Below, piece by piece: positions 1-9,833 of a stretch of DNA of 64,000 nucleotides. Position 1 is the stretch's first letter. Every line of letters starts with the position of its first letter. This DNA comes from Azospira inquinata (lineage in GTDB: Bacteria; Pseudomonadota; Gammaproteobacteria; Burkholderiales; Rhodocyclaceae), in NCBI RefSeq assembly GCF_018905915.1, contig NZ_CP064782.1, forward strand, positions 2,914,001-2,978,000, written 5' to 3'. The notes below the pieces were generated by a model that was not told where the DNA came from, ran no database searches, and was given only the letters and a program-made list of their open reading frames with translations. Made by a program: the position numbers and the translations under genes.

Positions 1-644
1 CTGTAGCTTTTGGTGAAAGGGTTGTAGCTCATGCCCACGATTTCCACCACATTGAGCCGGGCGTTGTCGCACCAGCGCTTCAGTTCCGAGGGCTTGATGA
101 ATTTTGCGTAGTCGTGGGTGCCCTTGGGGAGCATGTTTAGCAGGTATTCCGCCCCCACTACCGCCATCAGATAGGACTTGAGATTGCGGTTGAGGGTGGA
201 GAAAAAGGCTTCTCCGCCGGGCTTCAGCAAACTGGAACAGGCCTTTATCACACTGGCGGGAGTGGGAACGTGCTCCAGCATTTCCAGGCAGGTCACCACA
301 TCAAAGGAATTGGGTTGGGCGTCCGCTAAGGATTCCACGGCCGTCTTTTGGTAATCCACCTGGCGACCGCTTTCCAGAAGGTGGAGTTTGGCGACTCCCA
401 GGGCTTTCTCGGAGAGGTCGATACCGGTGACATCGGCGCCCAGGGCCGCCATGCCTTCAGAAAGCAAGCCGCCACCACAGCCCACATCCAATACCCGCTT
501 GCCGGCCAGGGAAACGGAGCGGTCAATCCAGTCCAGGCGGAGGGGATTGATGTCGTGGAGGGGTTTGAATTCGCTTTGGGGGTCCCACCAGCGATGGGCT
601 AGGTCACTGAATTTTTGTACTTCCAGGGGATCCGCATTAGTCAT
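1..644 (-). CDS. ubiG: Ubiquinone biosynthesis O-methyltransferase UbiG (3' end outside window)
   Basis: SAM-dependent methyltransferase that adds both O-methyl groups during ubiquinone synthesis, acting in the cytoplasm on prenylated ring intermediates. The first 214 codons are present; the family is usually about 235-240 residues, so only a short C-terminal piece is missing. Visible: N-terminal [13 protein letters not shown]-binding motif [14 protein letters not shown] near residue 50, and the later LEMLEHVP and [11 protein letters not shown] motifs. The ATG at 644 has a GGAG ribosome site just upstream (651-656 region on the minus strand). It lies downstream of the ompA-like gene in the same direction, separated by a terminator hairpin. 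Identity is secure. Confidence 0.95.
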   Translation of the reverse strand, partial: MTNADPLEVQKFSDLAHRWWDPQSEFKPLHDINPLRLDWIDRSVSLAGKRVLDVGCGGGLLSEGMAALGADVTGIDLSEKALGVAKLHLLESGRQVDYQKTAVESLADAQPNSFDVVTCLEMLEHVPTPASVIKACSSLLKPGGEAFFSTLNRNLKSYLMAVVGAEYLLNMLPKGTHDYAKFIKPSELKRWCDNARLNVVEIVGMSYNPFTKSY

Positions 645-663
645 ATGAAACTCCGGTGCAATA

Positions 664-690
664 AAAAAGCCCTGCGGAAGCAGGGCTTTT
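664..690 (-). terminator. Intrinsic terminator after the ompA-like gene
   Basis: Perfect 11-bp stem AAAAGCCCTGC with GCAGGGCTTTT around a 4-base loop. A T-rich run follows on the minus strand. It lies between the stop of the ompA-like gene (710) and the ubiG start (644), so ubiG probably has its own promoter or depends on readthrough. Confidence 0.85.
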
Positions 691-709
691 GGAAGAAATC
701 GGGAACCGA

Positions 710-1363
710 TTATTTGGTGCCGATAACTTCGATTTCCACGCGACGGTCGGGTTGCAGGCAAGCGACCAGCTTCTTGTTCTTGCCGCTTTCCTTGCCCATC
801 TTCTTGCACTTGTCGCCGGTGACGGGTTGCTTCTTGCCCTTGCCTTCGGTGTAAACCCGATTGGCTTCCACACCCTTGCTCACCACGTATTCCTTGACGG
901 CGGCGGCACGACGTTCGGACAGCTTTTGGTTGTAAGCATCCTTACCGATACGGTCAGTATGACCCACGGCAATGATCACTTCCAACTTCAGGTCCTTCAG
1001 TTGGGCGATCAGCTCGTCCAGCTTCGCCTTGCCTTCGGGACGCAGCACGGCCTTGTTGAAGTCGAACAGGGCGTCGGCGGACAGGGTCACCTTACCGGCG
1101 GTCGGAACGACGCCAGCAGGGGCAGCGGCTTCGGCCTTGGCCGGAGCTTTGGCCAGATCCCCGTCGCATTCAGCGATAGCGGCGGCGGGAGTCCAGTAGC
1201 CAGTGCGCCAGCACAGGCCAGTACCACTCCGGGCAACTTCATTGCGGGAGTCGGTCAGGTAGGCACCCTTGTCGGAGCCTTGAGCTTGGGCCATGGAGGC
1301 GCCCAGGCTTAGACCGGCGGCAAGCAGAACCAGCAAGGATTTCTTGGCGAATTTGTTAGTCAT
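710..1363 (-). CDS. OmpA-family peptidoglycan-associated outer membrane protein
   Basis: 217 residues. A clear signal peptide ([21 protein letters not shown], cleavage after about residue 27) is followed by a short region and an Ala/Pro/Lys linker near residues 70-85. The C-terminal OmpA domain carries the peptidoglycan-binding signature [20 protein letters not shown]. The eight-stranded barrel of E. coli OmpA (346 residues) is absent, as is common in betaproteobacteria, so it probably acts as a periplasmic or outer-membrane linker to the cell wall. The C-terminal part is rich in Lys and holds two Cys (in KCKK and ACLQ). An AGAGAG ribosome site precedes the ATG. It is monocistronic, closed by the terminator at 664-690. 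Confidence 0.9.
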   Translation of the reverse strand: MTNKFAKKSLLVLLAAGLSLGASMAQAQGSDKGAYLTDSRNEVARSGTGLCWRTGYWTPAAAIAECDGDLAKAPAKAEAAAPAGVVPTAGKVTLSADALFDFNKAVLRPEGKAKLDELIAQLKDLKLEVIIAVGHTDRIGKDAYNQKLSERRAAAVKEYVVSKGVEANRVYTEGKGKKQPVTGDKCKKMGKESGKNKKLVACLQPDRRVEIEVIGTK

Positions 1364-1442
1364 CTCTCTTTTACCTCGTGTTCAGGAAAGGCTGCCGAAT
1401 CAGCCACTCGCGAGTTTTTATATGCAGCCGAACCGCGCGGGA

Positions 1443-2756
1443 CTAATCACGAATTTTATTCTGCCATAATCTGGCGAGATTTATCAAATCATTTTTCCCT
1501 ATTTCCTGCAACTCCCCGTTGTTTAAGCGCAACTGTCCGTGGGTCCAGACGTGGGTTACTGCTGAACGATCCAAAACATAGACCAAATGGGATTGGGGCG
1601 AGTAACAGGGCTGAGTTTCGGGAGCGGTGATGGCCAGGGCGCAAATATCCGCCTCTTTGCCTTTTTCCAGACTGCCGATTTTGTCTTGTAATCCCAGGGC
1701 CTGGGCGCCGTTTAAAGTGGCCATGCGCAGCATCTGGTGGGCTGGGGCCGCTTCCGCGTTTTGGGTGACGCCTTTGGCTAGCAGGCTGGCCAAGCGCATT
1801 TCCGTGAGCAAGTCCAAGCGGTTGTTGCTGGCGCTGCCGTCGCTTCCCAGGCCCACGTTAATACCCGCATCCAGCCAGGCCTGGAGCGGGGGAATGCCGC
1901 TGGCTAGCTTGAGATTGGAAGAGGGGCAGTGGGCAATTGAACAGCCTTGTTGAGCCAGCAGAGCAATTTCCCCAGCATTGAAGTGGACGCCATGGACCGC
2001 GATGAGATTGGGGCTTAACAGGCCTAATTCCTGGAGTCGTTGTAAGGGCCGCAGACCATATTGTTTTAGGCTGCCGTCAATTTCTCCCTGGGTTTCATGG
2101 AGATGGACGTGGATGGGTAGGTCCAGCTGCTCGGACAGGGTGAGGACCCGCTCGAAGGTTTTATTGGACACCGTGTAGGGGGCATGGGGGGCCAGACAAA
2201 AAGAAAGCAGGGGATGGGCTTTCAGCCGGTCCCGGGCTTCCAGCCCCTTGTTCAGGCAGTCTTCCGCATCCGACGCATAGGAAGTGGGGGCCTCCAGGAC
2301 GGTGAGGCCCAGGGCGGCCCGGATGCCCAGGGTTTCAGCTGCTTCGGCAGCGGCCTCTGGGAAAAAGTACATGTCATTGAAGCAGGTGATACCGCCCCGC
2401 AGCATTTCCGCTGCCGCCAGCAGGGTGCCGTCATGCACGAAGTTCTTGGAAACATGGCGGCCTTCCGCTGGCCAGATATGGTTTTGCAGCCACTCCATGA
2501 GGGGCAGGTCGTCCGCCAGGCCTCGCAACAGGCTCATGGCGGCGTGGGTGTGGAGATTAACGAGGCCCGGAATCAGAAGATGGCCCGGCAGGACTTTAAT
2601 CTCCCGGGGGAAGTACAAGGCCCGGGCCTGGTCGATGGGGAGGATGTCCAGAATACGTCCCTGGTTCACCGCAATGGCATGGTTTTCCCACAGGGTATGG
2701 GCCGGTTCCACGGGAATGATCCAGCGGGCTTCAATGAGGAGGTCGATGGTTTGCAT
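1443..2756 (-). CDS. mtaD: TRZ/ATZ-family amidohydrolase (5-methylthioadenosine/S-adenosylhomocysteine deaminase-like)
   Basis: 437 residues from the ATG at 2756, where similarity to the family begins (MQTIDLLIEARWIIPVE). An upstream in-frame start at 2873 would add 39 residues that look non-coding. Metal-binding amidohydrolase motifs are intact: HTHAAMSLLRG, HVHLHETQGE, AVHGVH and GSDGSASNN (catalytic Asp). Family members deaminate S-adenosylhomocysteine, methylthioadenosine or related nucleosides; others dechlorinate triazines, and sequence alone does not fix the substrate. The nearby SAM-dependent ubiG suggests SAH/MTA salvage, which is inference. It is transcribed away from gyrA. Confidence 0.85.
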   Translation of the reverse strand: MQTIDLLIEARWIIPVEPAHTLWENHAIAVNQGRILDILPIDQARALYFPREIKVLPGHLLIPGLVNLHTHAAMSLLRGLADDLPLMEWLQNHIWPAEGRHVSKNFVHDGTLLAAAEMLRGGITCFNDMYFFPEAAAEAAETLGIRAALGLTVLEAPTSYASDAEDCLNKGLEARDRLKAHPLLSFCLAPHAPYTVSNKTFERVLTLSEQLDLPIHVHLHETQGEIDGSLKQYGLRPLQRLQELGLLSPNLIAVHGVHFNAGEIALLAQQGCSIAHCPSSNLKLASGIPPLQAWLDAGINVGLGSDGSASNNRLDLLTEMRLASLLAKGVTQNAEAAPAHQMLRMATLNGAQALGLQDKIGSLEKGKEADICALAITAPETQPCYSPQSHLVYVLDRSAVTHVWTHGQLRLNNGELQEIGKNDLINLARLWQNKIRD

Positions 2757-2969
2757 GGCTTGCCGCCGGGAAAGGGGCGGGAGGGGCGGAATGGTCAGAA
2801 TTCCGTGATTTAAACAAAGGGGGCGGCCCCGGGCAAGGCGTGGGCTCCCCAAGGGCAGCATTCTTCTCCCCAAGGGGCGGGTCGGACGGGGCAGGGGGGG
2901 CGTGTTAGAATCAACGTTTTTGTTTCACCCGAAACAATTCCTTTCTCGCCCGCGTGGCCATTGTGAGCT

Positions 2970-5510
2970 ATGGATCAATTCGCCAAGGAAACACTCCCCG
3001 TCAGTCTTGAAGAGGAAATGCGCCGTTCCTACCTGGATTACGCCATGAGCGTAATCGTCGGTCGGGCTCTGCCCGACGTGCGGGACGGCCTCAAACCCGT
3101 GCATCGGCGGGTGCTGTTCGCCATGCATGAGCTGGGGAACGACTGGAACAAGGCTTATAAAAAGTCGGCCCGTATCGTCGGGGACGTTATCGGTAAGTAC
3201 CACCCCCACGGCGACACGGCGGTGTATGACACCATTGTGCGGATGGCCCAGGACTTTTCCCTGCGCTACATGCTGGTGGATGGGCAAGGGAACTTCGGCT
3301 CGGTGGACGGGGACAATGCGGCGGCCATGCGGTACACGGAAGTGCGCATGGCCCGGATCGGCCACGAACTGCTGGCGGATATTGACAAAGAAACCGTGGA
3401 TTTCGGGCCCAACTACGACGGCTCCGAAGAAGAACCCCTGATTCTCCCGGCCCGTATTCCCAACCTGCTGATCAACGGCTCCTCCGGTATTGCCGTGGGG
3501 ATGGCCACCAATATTGCCCCCCACAATCTTTCCGAAGTGGTGTCCGGCTGTCTGGCCCTGCTGGAAAATCCGGAAATTACGGTGGAAGACCTGATCCAGT
3601 ACATCCCGGCTCCCGATTTCCCCACCGGGGGCATCATCTATGGGGTGAACGGGGTGCGGGAAGGCTATCGCACCGGCCGGGGCCGGGTGGTGATGCGGGC
3701 CAAAACCCACTTTGAAGACCTGGAAAAGGGCAACCGTCAGGCCATCATCGTGGATGAGCTGCCCTATCAGGTGAATAAGCGCAGCCTCCTGGAAAAGATT
3801 GGCGAACTGGTCAATGACAAGCGGATCGAAGGCATCTCCGATCTGCGGGACGAGTCGGATAAGTCCGGCATGCGCATGGTCATTGAACTGAAGCGGGGGG
3901 AAATGCCGGAGGTGGTGCTCAACAACCTCTTCAAGCTGACCCAGCTGCAAGACACCTTCGGTATGAATACGGTGGCCCTGGTGGATGGTCAGCCCCGCCT
4001 GCTGAATATCAAGCAGATGCTGGACTGCTTCCTGGCCCACCGCCGGGAAGTGATTACCCGCCGCACCATTTTCGAACTGCGCAAAGCCCGGGAAAAAGCC
4101 CACATCCAAGAAGGTCTGGCCGTGGCCCTGGACAATGTGGATGCCATCATCGCCCTGATCAAGGCGGCGCCGACTCCGGCGGACGCTAAGCGGGAATTGA
4201 TGGCCCGTTTGTGGGTTTCCCCCACGGTGACGGAAATGTTGGCCCGGGCCGCCCTGGACGCGACCCGGCCGGAAGGGCTGAGTATCGAATACGGTCTTTC
4301 CAAGCAGGGCTATCTGCTCTCCGACGCCCAGGCCCAGGCCATTCTGGAACTGCGTCTGCAACGCCTGACCGGCCTGGAACGGGACAAAATCGTCACCGAC
4401 TTCCGGGAATTGCTGGAAAAGATTGCGGACCTCATGGATATCCTGGCCCGGCCGGAACGGATTACGGAAATTATTGGCGACGACCTGAAGGAAATCCGCA
4501 CCCAGTTCGGGGACGGGCGCCGCTCAGAAATCGTCACCCATACCCAGGATCTGGGCATTGAGGATTTGATTACGCCCCAGGACATGGTGGTCACCCTGTC
4601 CCACTCCGGCTACGTCAAATCCCAGCCCCTGGCCGACTACCGCTCCCAGCGCCGGGGCGGACGGGGCAAACAGGCGGCGGCGGTGAAGGAAGACGATTTC
4701 GTCGATCACCTGTTCATTGCCAACACTCACGATTTCATTCTTTGCTTCTCCAACCGGGGCCGGGTCTATTGGCTCAAGGTTTATGAAGTGCCCCAGGGCA
4801 GCCGGACCAGCCGGGGCAAGCCCATCGTCAATATGTTCCCCCTGGAAGAAGGGGAAAAGATCAACGCCATTCTGCCGGTCAAGGAATTTTCCGAAGACCG
4901 CTATGTCTTCCTGTGTACCGCCCAGGGCACGGTGAAGAAGACGCCCCTGTCCGAATTCTCCAATCCCCGCAAGGCGGGCATTATCGCCGTGGGCCTGGAT
5001 GACGGGGATCACCTGATCGGCGCGGAAATCACCAGTGGCAACAGCGACATCATGCTGGTTTCCGATGGCGGCAAGGCGGTGTGGTTCGACGAAGAAGATG
5101 TGCGTCCCATGGGCCGACCCGCCCGGGGTGTGCGGGGCATGAAGATGCAGGCCGGTCAGCAGGTGATTTCCCTGCTGGTGGCGGAAAGCGAAAGCCAGAC
5201 CGTGCTGGTGGCGACGGAGAACGGTTTTGGCAAACGTACCGTGCTGTCCGAGTTCCGCCATTCCGGCCGGGGCACCCAAGGGGTCATCGCCATTGCCAGC
5301 AGCGAACGGAACGGCAAGATCGTGGGGGCCAAGCTGGTGGGGGATGAGGATGAAATCATGCTCATCACCACGGGGGGCGTCCTGATCCGCACCCGGGTCT
5401 CGGAAATCCGGGGCATGGGCCGGGCAACCCAGGGGGTGACCCTGATTTCCCTGGATCAAGGGGAGAAGCTGGCCGGTTTGGAAAAGGTTGTGGAAAGCGA
5501 GGAAGAGTAA
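2970..5510 (+). CDS. gyrA: DNA gyrase subunit A
   Basis: 846 residues, full length. It forms the breakage-reunion subunit of the A2B2 gyrase that introduces negative supercoils. E. coli numbering is kept through the N-terminus: the quinolone-determining region reads [11 protein letters not shown] with Thr83 and Asp87, and the catalytic tyrosine is Tyr122 in [10 protein letters not shown]. The C-terminal domain carries the GyrA box QRRGGRGK and ends in an acidic tail (ESEEE). Thr at position 83 is a normal state in many species and does not show resistance. The stop overlaps the serC start (TAATG), indicating coupling and the head of a long operon. Confidence 0.98.
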   Translation: MDQFAKETLPVSLEEEMRRSYLDYAMSVIVGRALPDVRDGLKPVHRRVLFAMHELGNDWNKAYKKSARIVGDVIGKYHPHGDTAVYDTIVRMAQDFSLRYMLVDGQGNFGSVDGDNAAAMRYTEVRMARIGHELLADIDKETVDFGPNYDGSEEEPLILPARIPNLLINGSSGIAVGMATNIAPHNLSEVVSGCLALLENPEITVEDLIQYIPAPDFPTGGIIYGVNGVREGYRTGRGRVVMRAKTHFEDLEKGNRQAIIVDELPYQVNKRSLLEKIGELVNDKRIEGISDLRDESDKSGMRMVIELKRGEMPEVVLNNLFKLTQLQDTFGMNTVALVDGQPRLLNIKQMLDCFLAHRREVITRRTIFELRKAREKAHIQEGLAVALDNVDAIIALIKAAPTPADAKRELMARLWVSPTVTEMLARAALDATRPEGLSIEYGLSKQGYLLSDAQAQAILELRLQRLTGLERDKIVTDFRELLEKIADLMDILARPERITEIIGDDLKEIRTQFGDGRRSEIVTHTQDLGIEDLITPQDMVVTLSHSGYVKSQPLADYRSQRRGGRGKQAAAVKEDDFVDHLFIANTHDFILCFSNRGRVYWLKVYEVPQGSRTSRGKPIVNMFPLEEGEKINAILPVKEFSEDRYVFLCTAQGTVKKTPLSEFSNPRKAGIIAVGLDDGDHLIGAEITSGNSDIMLVSDGGKAVWFDEEDVRPMGRPARGVRGMKMQAGQQVISLLVAESESQTVLVATENGFGKRTVLSEFRHSGRGTQGVIAIASSERNGKIVGAKLVGDEDEIMLITTGGVLIRTRVSEIRGMGRATQGVTLISLDQGEKLAGLEKVVESEEE

Positions 5511-6619
5511 TGCGCTTGTGGAATTTCGCCGCCGGACCGGCGACTTTGCCCGAAGTGGTGCTGGAACAGGTGCGGGATGAGCTGCTGGACTGGCGCGGCG
5601 CTGGTTGCAGCATCATGGAACTGAGCCACCGGGGCAAGGAATTTTCCGGGGTCATTGCCCAGGCGGAAGAGGATCTGCGGGAGCTGATGGGCATCCCCCA
5701 AGGCTACAAGGTGCTGTTTCTCCAGGGCGGGGCGACCCAACAGTTTTCCCAGATTCCCCTCAATCTTCTGGCCGGGGAATCCGCCGCCTACGTGGTCACC
5801 GGCTCCTGGTCCAAGAAGGCCTACAAGGAAGCCCAGCGCTTTGGCGCCGTCACCTGCGCTGCCAGCACGGAGGCGGCTGAGGCTGTCTCTGGCGGCTTTA
5901 CCCGCCTGCCCGCCGCCGAGGCGATCCAGGTGGATGAACGGGCGGCCTACGTCCATGTGTGCACCAATGAAACCATCCACGGGGTGGAGGTTTTTGATAG
6001 CCCCCGTCTTCTGGCCCGTGTACCGGCTTCTGTACCCGTGGTGGCGGACATGTCTTCCCATATCCTTTCCCGGCCCATGGCGGTGGAGGATTACGGCCTG
6101 ATCTATGCCGGTGCCCAGAAAAACATCGGCCCTTCGGGCCTGACCCTGGTCATTGTGCGGGACGATCTGATTGGTCGGGCCGGCCCCCAGGTGCCTGCCC
6201 TGATGGACTATCGGGTGCAGGCGGATAACGGTTCCATGCTCAACACCCCGCCCACCTTCTCCATCTACGTGGCCGGGCTGGTATTCAAGTGGATCAAGGC
6301 CCAGGGTGGTGTGGCCGGGCTGGAAAAGGTTAATCGGCAAAAGGCTGAACTGCTTTACCGGACCATCGACAACAGCGGCGGTTTCTACCGCAATCCGGTG
6401 GCGGCGGACTGCCGCTCCCTGATGAACGTGCCCTTTACCCTGGCCGATCCGGCCCTGGACAGCGCCTTCCTGGCCCAGTCCAAGGAAGCCGGTCTGTTGG
6501 CCCTCAAGGGACACAAATCGGTGGGGGGCATGCGGGCTTCCATCTACAACGCCTTGCCGTTGGCCGGGGTTCAGGCCCTGGTGTCCTTCATGGAAGATTT
6601 CGCCAAACGGAACGGTTAG
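5510..6619 (+). CDS. serC: Phosphoserine aminotransferase
   Basis: 369 residues, usual length about 360. A PLP enzyme converting 3-phosphohydroxypyruvate to phosphoserine (serine synthesis); it also serves pyridoxal phosphate synthesis. N-terminal NFAAGPATLPEVVLEQ and the PLP-lysine motif GAQKNIGPSG are intact, as is the C-terminal GGMRASIYNA. The ATG shares one base with the gyrA stop and pheA follows 3 bases after its stop, so translation of the three is probably coupled. The gyrA-serC-pheA-hisC-tyrA-aroA order is a known proteobacterial supraoperon. Confidence 0.98.
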   Translation: MRLWNFAAGPATLPEVVLEQVRDELLDWRGAGCSIMELSHRGKEFSGVIAQAEEDLRELMGIPQGYKVLFLQGGATQQFSQIPLNLLAGESAAYVVTGSWSKKAYKEAQRFGAVTCAASTEAAEAVSGGFTRLPAAEAIQVDERAAYVHVCTNETIHGVEVFDSPRLLARVPASVPVVADMSSHILSRPMAVEDYGLIYAGAQKNIGPSGLTLVIVRDDLIGRAGPQVPALMDYRVQADNGSMLNTPPTFSIYVAGLVFKWIKAQGGVAGLEKVNRQKAELLYRTIDNSGGFYRNPVAADCRSLMNVPFTLADPALDSAFLAQSKEAGLLALKGHKSVGGMRASIYNALPLAGVQALVSFMEDFAKRNG

Positions 6620-6622
6620 GCC

Positions 6623-7732
6623 ATGAGCGATCAGCAAGACCCCCAAGCCGCCCTGCATCAGGACCTGGCGCCTGTGCGCCAGGAAATTGATCGCCTGGAT
6701 GGAGAACTCCTGGCCATTCTCAACCGGCGGGCCCAATGCGCCCAGCAGGTGGGCCGTATCAAAGCCGCCCACGGGGCGGATGGCCAGATTTACCGCCCCG
6801 AGCGGGAAGCCCAGGTATTGCGCCGTATTCAGGAGTTGAACCAGGGCCCCCTGGCGGACGAAAGCGTCACCTTCTTTTTTCGGGAAGTGATGTCTGCCTG
6901 CCTATCCCTGGAACGCCCCCTGAGTGTGGCCTGTCTGGGGCCCCTGGGCAGTTTTTCCGAAAGCGCCGCGGTAAAGCAGTTCGGCCATGCGGCCAAGCTT
7001 TTGCCCATGGGCACCTTTGACGAGGTGTTCCGGGAGGTGGAAGCGGATCACGCGGATTACGGCGTGGTGCCCGTGGAAAATTCCACGGGGGGCGCAGTGG
7101 GCCTGGTTATGGACCGGCTGCTGGCCACTCCCCTGAGCATTTGCGGCGAAGTGGTGCTGCGGGTGCACCAAAATTTGCTGTCCCACTGTGCGGCTTTGGA
7201 CCAGATACAGGTGGTCTATTCCCACGCCCAGTCCCTGGCCCAGTGCCATGAGTGGCTGGATGGACATCTGCCCCACGCCCAGCGCATTTCCGTGGCCAGT
7301 AATTCCCTGGCCGCCCAGATGGCGGCGGAAAAGCCGGGGGCGGCAGCCATTGCGGGGGACGGGGCGGCGGATCGCTATCAGCTACCCCGGCTGGCCACCA
7401 CCATCGAGGACGAGCCCAACAACACCACCCGCTTTCTGGTGCTGAGCCGCCACGATGGGGGGGTGAGCGGGCGGGATAAGACCTCCTTGGTCATGTCCGC
7501 CCCCAACCGGACCGGTTCCCTCCATGAGTTGCTACTGCCCTTTGTTTCCGCCGGGGTCTCCCTGATCCGGCTGGAATCCCGGCCGGCCCGCCATACCCTG
7601 TGGGAATACGTGTTTTTTGTGGATGTGGAAGGGCATCGCAACGATGCCCCCGTCCAGCAGGCCTTGCAGGAACTGGCCCAGCGGGCGGCATTTTTGAAGG
7701 TCCTGGGATCCTATCCCGTAGCGGTCTATTGA
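6623..7732 (+). CDS. pheA: Bifunctional chorismate mutase/prephenate dehydratase (P-protein)
   Basis: 369 residues. The N-terminal AroQ chorismate mutase domain (about 15-100; VRQEIDRLDGELLAILNRRA) is fused to prephenate dehydratase (about 105-280). The latter has the catalytic NNTTRFLVL motif. An ACT regulatory domain follows, with GSLHELL and ESRP motifs that form the phenylalanine feedback site in the family. It converts chorismate through prephenate to phenylpyruvate. It lies between serC and hisC, whose product may also transaminate aromatic keto acids. Confidence 0.98.
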   Translation: MSDQQDPQAALHQDLAPVRQEIDRLDGELLAILNRRAQCAQQVGRIKAAHGADGQIYRPEREAQVLRRIQELNQGPLADESVTFFFREVMSACLSLERPLSVACLGPLGSFSESAAVKQFGHAAKLLPMGTFDEVFREVEADHADYGVVPVENSTGGAVGLVMDRLLATPLSICGEVVLRVHQNLLSHCAALDQIQVVYSHAQSLAQCHEWLDGHLPHAQRISVASNSLAAQMAAEKPGAAAIAGDGAADRYQLPRLATTIEDEPNNTTRFLVLSRHDGGVSGRDKTSLVMSAPNRTGSLHELLLPFVSAGVSLIRLESRPARHTLWEYVFFVDVEGHRNDAPVQQALQELAQRAAFLKVLGSYPVAVY

Positions 7733-7754
7733 TCTCGCTTTTGAAAGGATGGTC

Positions 7755-8846
7755 ATGAACGTGGTTGAACAAGCCCTGCCCTATGTGCGGGCCATTGCCC
7801 CCTATCAACCGGGCAAACCTATTACGGAACTGGCTCGGGAAACGGGCATTCCGGTGGAAAAGATCGTCAAACTGGCTTCCAACGAAAATCCTTTAGGCAT
7901 GAGCCCCAAGGCCCGGCAGGCGGTGGAACAGGCCATTGCTTCCCTGGAGCGCTATCCGGATGATTTTGACCTGAAACAAGCGGTGGCCCGACATACGGGC
8001 AAGGCCATGGACCAGGTGGTATTGGGCAATGGCTCCAACGATGTGCTGGACCTGGTGGCCCGGGTTTTTCTGAGCGCAGGGCGTTCCGCCCTCTATTCCC
8101 AACACGCTTTTGCCGTCTATCCTCTGGCTACCGTATCCGTGGGCGCGGAAGCCATTGCCGTGCCCGCCAAGAATTTCGGCCATGACCTGGACGCCATGCT
8201 GGCCGCCATCCGCCCGGATACCCGGGTGATCTGGATTGCCAACCCCAACAACCCCACCGGTACCTTCCTGGCCTATCCGGAATTGAAGGCCTTTCTGGCC
8301 AAGGTGCCTGCCCATGTGATGGTGGTGTTGGATGAGGCCTACAACGAATACATTCCCCCGGAAGAGCGCCTGGATACCTCAACCTGGTTGGGGGAATTCC
8401 CCAATCTGCTGGTGACCCGGACCTTTTCCAAAATCTACGGTCTGGCCGGGCTGCGGATCGGCTATGGCCTGACCAACAGCGCCGTGGCTGACCTCATGAA
8501 CCGGGTGCGCCAGCCCTTTAACTGCAACAATCTGGCCCTGGCGGGCGCTATCGCCGCCCTGGACGACCAGGCATTTGTGGCCGAGAGCTACCGGGTGAAT
8601 CACGAAGGCATGGTGAAAATTCAGGCCGCCCTGACCCGTCTGGGCCTGGATTACATTCCTTCCCACGGCAATTTCCTTACCTTCCGCCTGCCGGACGCGG
8701 CAGAGGTGAACCGGCGCCTGCTGCAGCAAGGGGTGATCGTCCGTCCCCTGGTGGGTTACGGTATGCCCGACTGGCTGCGGGTGACCATCGGCACCGAGCC
8801 GGAAAATGCCCGTTTCTTGGAAGCCCTGGAACAGGCGCTGAAATAG
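7755..8846 (+). CDS. hisC: Histidinol-phosphate/aromatic aminotransferase
   Basis: 363 residues of a class I/II PLP aminotransferase. SNENPLG near the N-terminus, NPNNPTGTF, DEAYNEY and the PLP-lysine motif FSKIYGLAGLRIGYG are all present. Two in-frame ATGs lie 6 bases apart (7749, 7755); AAAGG at 7744-7748 is better spaced for 7755. Placement inside the pheA-tyrA-aroA aromatic cluster suggests this HisC copy (often called hisC2) also works on phenylpyruvate/hydroxyphenylpyruvate. That role is inferred from context; a second copy in a his operon would be expected elsewhere. Confidence 0.93.
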   Translation: MNVVEQALPYVRAIAPYQPGKPITELARETGIPVEKIVKLASNENPLGMSPKARQAVEQAIASLERYPDDFDLKQAVARHTGKAMDQVVLGNGSNDVLDLVARVFLSAGRSALYSQHAFAVYPLATVSVGAEAIAVPAKNFGHDLDAMLAAIRPDTRVIWIANPNNPTGTFLAYPELKAFLAKVPAHVMVVLDEAYNEYIPPEERLDTSTWLGEFPNLLVTRTFSKIYGLAGLRIGYGLTNSAVADLMNRVRQPFNCNNLALAGAIAALDDQAFVAESYRVNHEGMVKIQAALTRLGLDYIPSHGNFLTFRLPDAAEVNRRLLQQGVIVRPLVGYGMPDWLRVTIGTEPENARFLEALEQALK

Positions 8847-8873
8847 GCCCTTTTGCCCCCATTCCCGTCCGCC

Positions 8874-9746
8874 ATGCCTGAGTTCAATAAAGTCGTTATT
8901 TTCGGAGTCGGTCTCATCGGCGGCTCCTTTGCCCTGGCGCTGAAGGCGGCGGGGGAGGTGGGGGAAGTGGTGGGCTTTGGCCGCAGTCCCGGCTCCCTCA
9001 AGCAGGCCCTGGCCCTGGGGGTGATCGATCGGGCGGGCATTAATCCGGCCCATGAACTGGGGGATGCGGACCTGGTGCTCCTGGCCACCCCGGTGGGGCA
9101 GATGGGGGACATCATGGCCCGCATCGTGCCCTATCTGGGGCCGGAGACGGTGGTGACCGACGGGGGCTCCACCAAAGGCAATGTGGTGGCCGCTGCCTAT
9201 CGGGCTTTTGGGGAGCGTATCCGCCAGTTTGTTCCGGCCCATCCCATTGCGGGGGCGGAAAACAGCGGCCCCGGGGCGGCCCGGGCGGATTTGTACCGGG
9301 AGCGGAAGGTGATTCTCACCCCCCTGCCGGAAAACCCGATTTTGAACGTGGCCAAGGTGCGCTCCGCCTGGGAATGGTGTGGCGCCCGCATCTATGAACT
9401 GACTCCCGCTGAACACGATCAGGTGTTCGCCGCTGTCAGCCATCTGCCCCATCTCCTGTCCTACGCCCTGGTCCACGATCTGGCCCGGCGGGACAACCGG
9501 GAACAGTTTTTTACCTTCGCTGCCAGTGGTTTCCGGGACTTCACCCGTATTGCCGCCAGCCATCCGGAAATGTGGCGGGACATCTGTCTCGCCAATCAGC
9601 CCGCCCTGTTGGAAGAGCTGGACCGTTACCGCCAGCAGCTGGATGAAATCCGGGAAGCCCTGGCCCAGGGGGACGGCCCCCAGCTGGAAGCCATTTTTGC
9701 CCACGCCCGGGAAGCTCGTCGCGCCTGGGCTGGCGACGGGGAATAG
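8874..9746 (+). CDS. tyrA: Prephenate dehydrogenase
   Basis: 290 residues from the ATG at 8874, chosen because the NAD(P)-binding fold begins right after it (VVIFGVGLIGGSFALALK). An in-frame TTG at 8853 has no family support. Oxidative decarboxylation of prephenate to 4-hydroxyphenylpyruvate for tyrosine. Also visible: TDGGSTKGNV, the catalytic-His region HPIAGAENSGPGAA and SHLPHLLSYAL. No chorismate mutase or ACT domain is attached, so it is the stand-alone form. No strong ribosome site is visible, suggesting coupling to hisC 27 bases upstream. Confidence 0.95.
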   Translation: MPEFNKVVIFGVGLIGGSFALALKAAGEVGEVVGFGRSPGSLKQALALGVIDRAGINPAHELGDADLVLLATPVGQMGDIMARIVPYLGPETVVTDGGSTKGNVVAAAYRAFGERIRQFVPAHPIAGAENSGPGAARADLYRERKVILTPLPENPILNVAKVRSAWEWCGARIYELTPAEHDQVFAAVSHLPHLLSYALVHDLARRDNREQFFTFAASGFRDFTRIAASHPEMWRDICLANQPALLEELDRYRQQLDEIREALAQGDGPQLEAIFAHAREARRAWAGDGE

Positions 9747-9833
9747 GGCGCCGCTTGCCCTTGTCTGGGGCCTTAAAAGCCCCGCTCCTTTGTTTTCTTT
9801 CTCTTGACCGTTTGTTCCGGAACTTTCCCTGCC

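Noticed and set aside
3207..3233. GyrA Thr83 as a possible quinolone-resistance change
   Set aside because: Thr at this position is wild type in many bacteria, and Asp87 is unchanged; no resistance can be claimed.
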